Assembly: GCA_045046905.1 (NCBI GenBank)
Contig: JASFYU010000130.1
Location: 1 to 30,156, forward strand
Reading direction: 5' to 3'
Source of the DNA: JASFYU01 sp045046905
Lineage (GTDB): Bacteria > Bacteroidota > Bacteroidia > Flavobacteriales > Flavobacteriaceae
DNA length: 30,156 nucleotides
The notes below the pieces were generated by a model. It made no database searches and was not told the DNA's origin. It was given only the letters and a program-made list of their open reading frames with translations. Position numbers and translations under genes: made by a program. This document shows, in pieces, positions 16,097-22,918 of the stretch (position 1 is its first letter; the number at the start of each line of letters is the position of its first letter).

Positions 16097-16163
16097 AGGT
16101 GTTGCGCTGAGTCCAATGTTTATATACCATAATCGCTCTATGCAACACACCTATTAGCGATTA
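16097..16163 (+). promoter_or_regulatory. structured 5' leader with two incompatible stems ahead of the helicase gene
   Basis: Stem 1 pairs AGGTGTTGC (16097-16105) with GCAACACACCT (16142-16152), with a 2-nt bulge. Stem 2 pairs TAATCGCT (16130-16137) with AGCGATTA (16156-16163) perfectly. The left arm of stem 2 lies inside stem 1 and its right arm outside, so the two exclude each other or form a pseudoknot. Stem 2 ends 13 nt before the ATG, so it could hide or expose the start site. Confidence 0.5.
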
Positions 16164-16176
16164 AGTAAAACACATT

Positions 16177-17964
16177 ATGACAAAGTTTGAAGCACTAGGG
16201 CTGCAAAAGTCCTTATTAGATGCTGTTGCCGATATGGGGTTTGAAACTCCTTCGGAAGTACAGGAAAAAACAATCCCTATCTTATTGGAAAGCGAGACTG
16301 ATCTCGTCGCACTAGCACAAACAGGTACAGGAAAGACGGCAGCCTTCGGTTTTCCCCTTATCCAAAAAATCGATAGTAATAGTAGAACTACACAGGGGCT
16401 GATATTATCTCCTACCCGTGAACTCTGTATACAAATCACCAAGGAACTTCAATTGTATTCCAAATACGAGAAGAACATCAATATAGTGTCCATTTACGGT
16501 GGCGCTAGTATTACAGATCAGGCCAGACAGGTCAAAAGAGGTGCACAGATTATTGTTGCCACCCCAGGGCGAATGAAAGATATGATAGGTCGCCGATTGG
16601 TTGATATTTCAAAAATCGATTACTGTATCTTAGACGAGGCCGATGAAATGCTCAATATGGGCTTTTTTGAAGATATTAAAGATATACTTTCTAACACCCC
16701 CGATGATAAATCTACATGGTTGTTTTCAGCAACCATGCCGAAAGAAGTATCTGTAATCGCAAAAAGGTTCATGCATTCTCCGCAGGAAATTACGGTAGGC
16801 ACCAAAAATGCAGGAACCTCAACCGTTCAACACGAATACTATGTTGTGAGCGGCAGGGATCGCTATCCGGCACTAAAAAGGCTTGCAGACACCAACCCCG
16901 ATATTTTTTCGGTAGTATTCTGTAGAACTAAGCGTGATACGCAAAAAGTTGCCGAGAAACTAATTGAAGATGGCTATAATGCCGGCGCATTACATGGTGA
17001 CCTAAGTCAAAATCAGCGAGATCTGGTTATGAATGCTTTTCGTAAAAAGCAGATTCAAATGCTGGTCGCTACTGATGTTGCCGCCAGAGGTATCGATGTA
17101 GACAGCATTACCCATGTAATCAATTACCAGCTTCCTGACGAAATAGAAACCTATACCCATCGAAGTGGACGAACGGGAAGAGCAGGAAAATCAGGTATTT
17201 CAATGGTTATTATTACCCGCAGTGAAATGCGAAAGATAAAGGCTATCGAAAATAAAATTAAACAACAATTTATCCGCAAAAATATTCCTACAGGAATAGA
17301 AATCTGTGAGATTCAGTTATATCATCTAGCCAATAAAATAAAGGATACCGAAATCAATGAGAAAGTAGAAAATTACCTTCCTGCGATTAATGATGTTTTA
17401 CAAGGTATAGACCGCGAGGAGCTTATCAAAAAAATAGTTTCGGTCGAGTTCACACGTTTTTATGACTACTACAACAAAACTCGAGACTTGAATACCTCAG
17501 ACCACGGTGAAAGAGGAGAAAGAGGCGAAAGAGGAGAAAGACGTGGGGGTGAGGCACCCACTTCTGGATCAGTACGATACTTCATCAATGTTGGCGAGAA
17601 AGATGGTTATGATTGGATGTCGTTGAAAGATTTCTTAAGAGATACCGTAAATCTTGGACAAGACGATGTTTTCAAGGTCGACGTCAAGGATAGTTTTTCT
17701 TTCTTTAATACAGATGCTGAGGTCACTGAAAAGATTTTATCCACATTTACCGAATTCAAGGTCGACGGAAGGTTCGTGAATGTCGAGGTTTCCAAAAACC
17801 CCGGAGGCGGTGGTGGCAGTAATCACCGAAGAAGAGATAAAGGCCGTGGTAGCAGAGATAGAGACAGAGATCGTGGAAAAAGAAGGGATCGAGATACATC
17901 ATCAAGAGGCAACGCAAACTACTCAGGAAAGAGAAGAAGCAAAAAAAGAAGTGATTTCTTTTAG
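16177..17964 (+). CDS. DEAD-box ATP-dependent RNA helicase (DeaD/CsdA-like)
   Basis: A 595 aa DEAD-box RNA helicase, likely acting in ribosome assembly or mRNA unwinding, often at low temperature. Q motif near 20-33, motif I AQTGTGKT (47-54), PTREL, TPGR (129-132), motif II DEAD (153-156), motif III SAT (184-186), then RGIDVD and HRSGRTGRAG in the second RecA domain. After a helical region come four GER repeats (444-455), a DbpA-type RNA-binding domain (about 460-541, VRYFINVGEKDGYDW to VDGRFVNVEV) and a basic Gly/Arg/Asp-rich tail (RRRDKGRGSRDRDRDRGKRR). This is the DeaD/CsdA layout. A long structured leader precedes it, and a UUCG-loop terminator follows. Confidence 0.95.
   Translation: MTKFEALGLQKSLLDAVADMGFETPSEVQEKTIPILLESETDLVALAQTGTGKTAAFGFPLIQKIDSNSRTTQGLILSPTRELCIQITKELQLYSKYEKNINIVSIYGGASITDQARQVKRGAQIIVATPGRMKDMIGRRLVDISKIDYCILDEADEMLNMGFFEDIKDILSNTPDDKSTWLFSATMPKEVSVIAKRFMHSPQEITVGTKNAGTSTVQHEYYVVSGRDRYPALKRLADTNPDIFSVVFCRTKRDTQKVAEKLIEDGYNAGALHGDLSQNQRDLVMNAFRKKQIQMLVATDVAARGIDVDSITHVINYQLPDEIETYTHRSGRTGRAGKSGISMVIITRSEMRKIKAIENKIKQQFIRKNIPTGIEICEIQLYHLANKIKDTEINEKVENYLPAINDVLQGIDREELIKKIVSVEFTRFYDYYNKTRDLNTSDHGERGERGERGERRGGEAPTSGSVRYFINVGEKDGYDWMSLKDFLRDTVNLGQDDVFKVDVKDSFSFFNTDAEVTEKILSTFTEFKVDGRFVNVEVSKNPGGGGGSNHRRRDKGRGSRDRDRDRGKRRDRDTSSRGNANYSGKRRSKKRSDFF
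17506..17541 (+). repeat. four tandem 9-bp repeats inside the helicase gene
   Basis: GGNGAAAGA is repeated four times in frame (17506, 17515, 17524, 17533), encoding (GER)x4 in the linker before the DbpA-type domain. The third bases vary (T, A, C, A), so selection at the protein level is likely. Unit number could still change by slippage without a frameshift. Confidence 0.85.
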
Positions 17965-17977
17965 TTAATTGTATATT

Positions 17978-18004
17978 AAAATACGCTTCGGCGTATTTTT
18001 TTTT
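17978..18004 (+). terminator. helicase gene terminator (UUCG tetraloop)
   Basis: AAATACGC-TTCG-GCGTATTT forms a stem of 9 or so pairs capped by a stable cUUCGg tetraloop, then a T run of eight or more. It lies 14 bp after the stop. An in-frame upstream ATG for the next gene lies within this region and is therefore rejected. Confidence 0.9.
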
Positions 18005-18040
18005 CTTTGTTTCGTACTTTTAAAACAGGAAATCAAATTA

Positions 18041-18820
18041 ATGAAGAAATATTTACTCGTATTTTTCTCTATACTAGCGTATAATAGTTATTCACAAGAA
18101 AATGTGAATAATTCCGCTATCAAGCCTTTAAAGGCCACCATAATCAACGCCCAAACAAATCGACCCATGGAAAGTGTTCATGTGGTAAACCTCAATCAGG
18201 TTCTAGGAACCATTACAAATGAAAAAGGCGAATTTTCGATTAGCGCGGTCGTAAATGACACCATATATTTTTCCTTCATCGGTTTTAAATCTCAAAAAAT
18301 AAGGGTGACCAATGATATGTTCAAGTTTAAGAACACTAAAATTGCGCTCACTGAACTTGCCTATGCCCTCGAGGAAGTCATTGTTAGGCCTTATCAACTT
18401 ACAGGGTATTTAGAAATCGATGTAAAGAACCTGCCCATTAATACCGCATATCAATACAGTATATCAGGTCTGAATGTCGGCTATGAGGCGGGCAATAAAA
18501 ACCCCAGTGCAGTTACAAAAGTTTTGGGTGCTATCTTGAATCCGGCAGATCTTCTGCGTAATCTTTTTGGAAAAAAACCCAATCAGATGAGAAAATTAAG
18601 GCAGATTAAAAAAGACAATCAAATTCGTGATCTTTTGGCCTCTAAATTTGATAGAGAAACACTTACCGAACTACTTCAAATTGAAAAAGTCGATATACTA
18701 GATATTCTGAACAACTGTAACTATTCGAAATCCTTTATTTCTACCGCCAATGACCTGCAAATATTAGACGCTATAAGCAGCTGTTATGAAGAATTCAAGG
18801 TTTTAAATCGAAGAAGGTAA
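18041..18820 (+). CDS. secreted protein with a CarboxypepD_reg-like domain
   Basis: A 259 aa exported protein. The start at 18041 (MKKYLLVFFSILAYNSYSQ) gives a clean signal peptide of about 18 residues. The longer in-frame start at 17969 sits inside the terminator and has no support. The mature N-terminus is a carboxypeptidase regulatory-like beta-sandwich (LKATIINAQTNRPMESVHV, GTITNEKGEFSISA, DTIYFSFIGFKSQKIRV), as found at the N-terminus of TonB-dependent receptors, but no barrel or plug follows. The rest is helical (LRNLFGKKPNQMRKLRQIKKD) and conserved in Bacteroidota proteins of this kind. It is probably periplasmic or envelope-associated. Function unknown. Confidence 0.85.
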   Translation: MKKYLLVFFSILAYNSYSQENVNNSAIKPLKATIINAQTNRPMESVHVVNLNQVLGTITNEKGEFSISAVVNDTIYFSFIGFKSQKIRVTNDMFKFKNTKIALTELAYALEEVIVRPYQLTGYLEIDVKNLPINTAYQYSISGLNVGYEAGNKNPSAVTKVLGAILNPADLLRNLFGKKPNQMRKLRQIKKDNQIRDLLASKFDRETLTELLQIEKVDILDILNNCNYSKSFISTANDLQILDAISSCYEEFKVLNRRR

Positions 18821-19128
18821 ACCGCTTCAAAGCAAGGCTGTACGCCGTCCAAAGCCACGATATAAATCTAAAGAAGATAGGAACTTCAAATATATTTTTA
18901 TCGAAACAGGGCGCACTATACCCCACTTCCTGTCTGTTTCGAATTAAGGCACTCAACTCCTTGCCGTTAATTACAAAACAATAGGTTTAATTACGACCGA
19001 TTTTCATTACTATGCAGCAAAATTTTTGTCAGACAATACTGCATAAAATAATATATTCTCATTTTTACAATCAGCAAATACATTTCTGACCAATTAAACG
19101 TTCAACACTTTGTACCGTATTTGAGTAT
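18821..19128. other. 308-bp intergenic region with two inverted repeats
   Basis: No gene. TCGAAACAG (18901-18909) pairs with CTGTTTCGA (18934-18942) over a 24-nt loop. Further on, TATGCAG (19011-19017) pairs with CTGCATA (19039-19045) and encloses a second repeat, TTGTC-A-GACAA (19026-19036). Neither has a T-tract. No clear -7 box is seen before the next gene; CGTATTTG just before its ATG is the nearest. Confidence 0.6.
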
Positions 19129-19944
19129 ATGAAATTCAACAGAAGAAGTTTTATTCTAAAATTAGTATTGGGTATCATTGGCCTAGTCGTGATAGATGCC
19201 TTTTGGCTTGAAAAATATTTTATAGAATGGAAAACATTCGATATCTCTAATGGTGAAATAGATATAATAAAGGCGATTCAGTTGAGCGATCTTCATCTAC
19301 AAGAAATAAAATCTTTTCATAGGTCAATTGCCGAACGTATTAATCAAGAACGGCCTGATGTTGTATTTATCACAGGCGATACAATTACGCGCAAAAATAA
19401 AATTTCCTTATTAAATGATTTTCTTGACTTATTAGACAACAGTATTCTCAAAATAGCCATTTTAGGTAATAAAGAATATTCTGGTCGTGTAGATATAAAA
19501 CTTCTAAAGAAAACATATAGCGAACATAATTGCGTATTATTAATCAATGAGTCCTATGTACTTCATACAAAAAATAGAAAAATCAATATTCTTGGAATTG
19601 ACGACTATGTCTATGGATCTCCTGACTTTTCGAAAGCGGTCGATTCTATTGATAGGTCATTAACCACAGTGGTACTCAACCATTGTCCTGCATATCGAGA
19701 AGAAATAGATCGTCTAAGCATGGGTTTAGAAATAAAACCAATATTTATCTTAGCGGGACATACCCATGGGGGCCAAATCACTTTTTTCGGAAACCCTTTA
19801 TTTACACCATACGGTAGTGGTGAATATGTAAAAGGCTGGTATAACAACAAGCTATCAAAAATGTATGTCTCTAAAGGAATCGGCACGGCAATACTACCCA
19901 TACGATTTGGTGCAAGGGCCGAGGCGACCCTATTTTACATATAA
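19129..19944 (+). CDS. YkuE-like metallophosphoesterase, membrane-anchored
   Basis: A 271 aa calcineurin-like phosphoesterase with one N-terminal hydrophobic segment (residues 9-26, LVLGIIGLVVIDAF), so it is anchored with the catalytic domain probably outside the cytoplasm. Metal-site motifs: SDLHLQ (D54, H56), ITGDT (D84), GNKEYSG (N114), NHCP (H185), GHTHGGQ (H211, H213). The fourth motif is normally GNH[D/E]; here the His is replaced by K115. YkuE-type enzymes are linked to phosphoesters such as UDP-2,3-diacylglucosamine or cell-wall intermediates, but the substrate is unknown here. It stands alone between two gene-poor gaps. Confidence 0.88.
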   Translation: MKFNRRSFILKLVLGIIGLVVIDAFWLEKYFIEWKTFDISNGEIDIIKAIQLSDLHLQEIKSFHRSIAERINQERPDVVFITGDTITRKNKISLLNDFLDLLDNSILKIAILGNKEYSGRVDIKLLKKTYSEHNCVLLINESYVLHTKNRKINILGIDDYVYGSPDFSKAVDSIDRSLTTVVLNHCPAYREEIDRLSMGLEIKPIFILAGHTHGGQITFFGNPLFTPYGSGEYVKGWYNNKLSKMYVSKGIGTAILPIRFGARAEATLFYI

Positions 19945-20284
19945 TTTTTAAACTCGAGTTCGACCTAATATTCGCTCTCCGTCGATGATATTGCTAATCT
20001 TCCGTTTTCCCTTACCCCAAGACAATAATAGCTGTTAAATTATATAGTTCCATATACTCATTCAGTCGAGTACTTTTGAAATAAAAAACTGCAATTGCTC
20101 ACGTAACCTGAGTTCGAGCTTAATTTGAGGAGTAATAGCAGGGCAATGGCAATAAAAATAACCGCAGAAGCAGTAAAAAAGAGTCTCTTTTAGCCGAAAT
20201 TGACTTTGCGTGAACTGTTACAACTCCACCAAAAAGCAAACTACCACGATGTAATCTGGACTATTACAACCCACCGAGGTAGTA
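19945..20284. other. 340-bp intergenic region between convergent genes
   Basis: No intact gene and no terminator-like hairpin that I can support. Two similar stretches (AACTCGAGTTCGACCTAAT around 19950-19968 and CCTGAGTTCGAGCTTAAT around 20107-20124) look like diverged direct repeats. A possible decayed reading frame starts at 20146 (separate entry). Confidence 0.5.
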
Positions 20285-20330
20285 TTAATTATCTCTATTA
20301 TATCTCATCAAAATCTCATCTATGCTGCTA
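20146..20330 (+). pseudogene. possible decayed short ORF
   Basis: From ATG 20146 the frame reads MAIKITAEAVKKSLF, hits TAG at 20191, then continues PKLTLRELLQLHQKANYHD (and VIWTITTHRG) up to a stop at 20328-20330. The sequence on both sides of the TAG looks protein-like (amphipathic helices), but I recognise no family, and the end runs into the 3' end of trmH on the other strand. It could be chance. Confidence 0.2.
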
Positions 20331-20941
20331 ATGGTTTTCTTTGTCCAATCCAGTCTTTTTTCCATTTTTTCTTCTTCGGTCAACTGCCAAGGAATATTCT
20401 TCTCCTTCAATATTGTCGTCAGATGTTGTACTATAATGGCTGCCGAAACCGAAATATTCAGGCTTTCTGTAAATCCGTTCATTGGTATTTTTAGAAACCC
20501 ATCGGCCTGCCCAATAACTACCTCGCTAAGCCCTTCTTTCTCAGTACCAAAAAACAAGGCAATCTTAGTATCAATTTTAAAATCGTTCAATAAACACGAA
20601 TCATTATGTGGTGTGGTCGCTATAATTTTATACCCATCATTTTTAAGATGTTCGATGCAAGCAATTGAAGTATTGTACCTGTGAACATCTACCCATTGTT
20701 GAGCGCCCATAGCAATATTTTTGTCTAAACGTTTGCCGAACCGGCCTTGGATTACATGTGCTTCTTGTATGCCAAAAATCTCACAACTTCGAATTACCGC
20801 ACTCGTATTATGCATTTGAAAAACATCTTCTACGGCCACGGTTATATACTTAGTTCTCTTTTCAAGTATTTGCAAGAACCTTTTAGTACGCTCAGGAGTG
20901 ATAATATCTTCGAGATAAGACAAGAGTTTATAATCTATCAT
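20285..20941 (-). CDS. trmH: TrmH family tRNA/rRNA 2'-O-methyltransferase
   Basis: A SpoU-class SPOUT methyltransferase of 218 aa from ATG 20941 (MIDYKLLSYLEDIITPERTK); the longer ORF start adds 19 unconserved residues. Motif 1 NTSAVIRSCEIFGIQEAHVI contains the conserved Asn and Arg; motif 2 is ALFFGTEKEGLSE; motif 3 is MNGFTESLNISVSAAI. The N-terminal ILEKRTKYITVAVEDV and the C-terminal extension fit TrmH, which makes Gm18 in tRNA, better than RlmB. Assignment to tRNA Gm18 is by family only. It is divergent from the sirtuin gene, with a palindromic repeat between them. Confidence 0.92.
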   Translation of the reverse strand: MIDYKLLSYLEDIITPERTKRFLQILEKRTKYITVAVEDVFQMHNTSAVIRSCEIFGIQEAHVIQGRFGKRLDKNIAMGAQQWVDVHRYNTSIACIEHLKNDGYKIIATTPHNDSCLLNDFKIDTKIALFFGTEKEGLSEVVIGQADGFLKIPMNGFTESLNISVSAAIIVQHLTTILKEKNIPWQLTEEEKMEKRLDWTKKTISSIDEILMRYNRDN

Positions 20942-21006
20942 AGACCGAATATAGTAAACTAGCTCGGGGCAAGCCAAGGAGGCATTAAAAGCAAACAAAT
21001 TTTAAC

Positions 21007-21047
21007 ATTTCGATGCAAGCCTGCCTGCCGGCATAGGCAGGTTAAGC
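21007..21047. repeat. dispersed palindromic repeat, copy A
   Basis: CATTTCGATGCAAGCCTGCC leads into a hairpin with arms CCTGCCT (21020-21026) and AGGCAGG (21035-21041) around GCCGGCAT, followed by TTAAGCCC. It is nearly identical to copy B at 24339-24378 (flank and arms). It lies between the divergent trmH and sirtuin genes. Confidence 0.8.
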
Positions 21048-21082
21048 CCACTGCTGTGAAGAAAAAGGTTATTTTTAGAGGT

Positions 21083-21778
21083 ATGAAGAAAAAAATTGTA
21101 GTATTAACGGGTGCCGGTATCAGTGCCGAGAGTGGACTTAAAACTTTTCGTGATGCAGATGGCTTATGGGAAGGTCATGATATTATGGAAGTGGCTTCAC
21201 CCCAAGGATTTGCGAAAAACCCTGCTCTTGTACTCGATTTTTACAATCAAAGGCGCAGACAGCTTATGGGTGTTTTTCCGAATGCCGCCCATGCCGCCCT
21301 AGTCGATTTGGAAAAACGGTTTAAGGTGACCATTATTACTCAGAATGTTGATGATTTGCATGAGCGCGCAGGCAGTTCGCACATCATCCATTTACACGGA
21401 GAATTGCTCAAGGTTAGTTGCACAAAACAAAAAGAACTTGTTTTAGATTGGAAGGCCGATTTAAATATAGGGGATTATAGCGAAGCAGGGCACCAATTGC
21501 GACCTCATATTGTTTGGTTTGGCGAAGAAGTACCACTACTTGAAAAAGCTGCAGAAATTACCGCTACGGCCGATATTCTTATTATTATAGGTACATCTAT
21601 GCAGGTATACCCCGCTGCGAGTTTAATCAATTATGTGCAATTAAATACACCTATTTACTTTATTGACCCAAAGCCCAGCATAGCCGAGAACACCTTCAAC
21701 AATCTTACGATTATTGCCGAAAAAGCGGTAAAGGGCATACCTACTCTGGTCGCAGGTCTAATTGATACAACAGCCTAA
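21083..21778 (+). CDS. cobB: NAD-dependent protein deacylase (sirtuin, class III/CobB type)
   Basis: A Sir2 family enzyme of 231 aa from ATG 21083 (MKKKIVVLTGAGISAESG); an upstream ATG adds nine residues. NAD-binding: TGAGISAESGL, FRDADGLW, TQNVDDLHERAG. Catalytic H105 in HLHGEL. Y54 and R57 in FYNQRRRQL are the Tyr-x-x-Arg pair of class III sirtuins that act on succinyl/malonyl-lysine. The zinc-ribbon region (about 108-150) contains only C113 of the usual four cysteines, so zinc is probably not bound there. The C-terminal part GTSMQVYPAASLI is normal. Its last 38 bp overlap the convergent haem-binding gene. Confidence 0.93.
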   Translation: MKKKIVVLTGAGISAESGLKTFRDADGLWEGHDIMEVASPQGFAKNPALVLDFYNQRRRQLMGVFPNAAHAALVDLEKRFKVTIITQNVDDLHERAGSSHIIHLHGELLKVSCTKQKELVLDWKADLNIGDYSEAGHQLRPHIVWFGEEVPLLEKAAEITATADILIIIGTSMQVYPAASLINYVQLNTPIYFIDPKPSIAENTFNNLTIIAEKAVKGIPTLVAGLIDTTA

Positions 21779-22214
21779 TACGCTTGGCCCATTCTATTAC
21801 GGCATCACGTTCTTCTTGTGTAAGCCTGGCCTTCTCATGGGTCCAAGTATATTCTGTTAAGGGCATTTCACCCGCTTCTAACATTTCAATGAGCTCCTCT
21901 AGTTTATGATCTTTTTTCTTTACGGTATACCCTTCCCATTCCGAAAAATTTAAATGTCTCTTTCCGTTCTTCACATGATTCCAAAGCCAATAAGAAACCG
22001 GGGCTATATTATTGTACCATGGGTATTGCGTATTGTTGCTATGGCAATCATAACAGCTCTGCTCCAAGATTACTTTCACATTTTGGGGTGGATTGGTTTC
22101 CGTAAGAAAAACTGCCGTATGATTACCGAGGGCTGTATTTTTTTTAGGTCGATAAAACTGAATAAGCACAAAGACCACCGATAAAGCCAGTGCTGCTTTT
22201 TTAATTATTTTCAT
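21741..22214 (-). CDS. haem-binding domain (CxxCH) protein, membrane-anchored
   Basis: A 157 aa protein with an N-terminal hydrophobic helix (ALALSVVFVLIQF, about residues 8-20) and a c-type haem motif SCYDCH (C54, C57, H58), followed by SNNTQYPWYNNIAPVSYWL and an NFSEW segment. This is the haem_bd domain common in Bacteroidota, expected in the periplasm with covalent haem. A distal Met ligand could be the one in EAGEMPLTEY. No cytochrome-maturation genes are nearby. The 3' end overlaps the sirtuin gene by 38 bp, and the start is only 37 bp from the divergent helical protein gene. Confidence 0.88.
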   Translation of the reverse strand: MKIIKKAALALSVVFVLIQFYRPKKNTALGNHTAVFLTETNPPQNVKVILEQSCYDCHSNNTQYPWYNNIAPVSYWLWNHVKNGKRHLNFSEWEGYTVKKKDHKLEELIEMLEAGEMPLTEYTWTHEKARLTQEERDAVIEWAKRIRLLYQLDLRPE

Positions 22215-22219
22215 GTTTG

Positions 22220-22227
22220 TAAATTTG
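22220..22227 (+). promoter_or_regulatory. candidate -7 box of the helical protein gene upstream of purB
   Basis: TAAATTTG is a perfect TAnnTTTG, with CTTT 20 bp upstream (22196-22199). The whole promoter must fit within or next to the 37-bp gap to the divergent haem-binding gene, so the two promoters overlap. Confidence 0.45.
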
Positions 22228-22251
22228 AGGCTCGGCTAAAATACAAATTTT

Positions 22252-22845
22252 GTGACCAAATCAGAATTATACGAATCTTTAAACTATGTGAACCATTCAA
22301 GGGAAAAACGTAGTGAAATGGCCACATTGATTTTAAGCCATCCTGATTTAATACGGCCTTTATTGCAAATTTGTTTTGATGTCGATAATCCAATTTCTAG
22401 TAGAGCTTGCTGGGTCATGGAGTTTACGGCCAAGGAAAATATCTCTTTTATTTTTCCGTATTTGAATGATTTTACCGCAAATCTTGAAGCCCTACATTTA
22501 GATTCTTCAGTAAGACCAATCGCCAAAATATGTGAATACTTAACTAAATCTTACTTTTTAAAAGATCAAAACTCAACACAAAAGGCATTGACCAATGAAC
22601 ATTTACAGCGCATTACGACCGCTTGTTTCGACTGGCTTATCGGAGACCATAAAGTAGCCGCCCAAGCATATTCAATGACCTCTTTGTTATTATTGGGGCG
22701 AAAATTCGATTGGATCCACCCAGAGCTCACCCTAGTATTGGAACAAAACTATACTGATGGTAGCGCAGCCTACAAGGCACGAGCGAGAATGACCTTAGAG
22801 AAAATCAGAAAAAGTAAAAACCCAAAAAATACCCCTAGTATATAA
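22252..22845 (+). CDS. helical protein of unknown function next to purB
   Basis: A 197 aa soluble protein with a GTG start (MTKSELYESLNYVNHSREKR); an internal ATG at codon 23 would remove the conserved-looking N-terminus. No signal peptide or membrane segment. It appears all-helical with HEAT-like pairs: HPDLIRPLLQICFDVDNPIS, SRACWVMEFTAKENISFIFP, VAAQAYSMTSLLLLGRKFDW, YKARARMTLEKIRK. Flavobacterial homologues are often labelled adenylosuccinate lyase, apparently because of this position, but it has no lyase signature. It lies 73 bp ahead of purB, which has its own promoter. Confidence 0.8.
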   Translation: MTKSELYESLNYVNHSREKRSEMATLILSHPDLIRPLLQICFDVDNPISSRACWVMEFTAKENISFIFPYLNDFTANLEALHLDSSVRPIAKICEYLTKSYFLKDQNSTQKALTNEHLQRITTACFDWLIGDHKVAAQAYSMTSLLLLGRKFDWIHPELTLVLEQNYTDGSAAYKARARMTLEKIRKSKNPKNTPSI

Positions 22846-22854
22846 AGGATTATC

Positions 22855-22885
22855 TTTTAAACTCTCTTAGTTATAAGTATCTTTG
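22855..22885 (+). promoter_or_regulatory. purB promoter
   Basis: TTTT (22855-22858), 19 bp, TATCTTTG (22878-22885). The ATG at 22919 follows after about 33 bp. The promoter overlaps the alternative TTG start at 22883, which is therefore unlikely to be used. Confidence 0.6.
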
Positions 22886-22918
22886 TCACTTACGTATAAG
22901 CAACCAATTTTTAAACAG

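Larger units (their letters stand above)
15780..16176 (+). other. 397-bp intergenic region upstream of the helicase gene
   Basis: No convincing gene. From 5' to 3' it holds a perfect 10-bp inverted repeat (GCAAAATAAT 15942-15951 / ATTATTTTGC 15966-15975, 14-nt loop), two direct copies of ATGAAGGCAC (16004-16013, 16023-16032), a promoter-like TATCTTTG (16062-16069) and a structured leader (described separately). The first half, 15780-15930, shows nothing I can name. A 16-codon ORF at 16004-16054 starts in the first repeat but has no supporting feature. Confidence 0.6.

Noticed and set aside
17969..18040. Longer start for the CarboxypepD_reg protein
   Set aside because: It begins inside the helicase terminator hairpin and would destroy the signal peptide at the start chosen.
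20322..20684. 120-codon open frame on the plus strand opposite trmH
   Set aside because: It lies wholly inside a clear trmH gene, is Cys/Ser-rich without any family signature, and has no promoter. It is a shadow frame.
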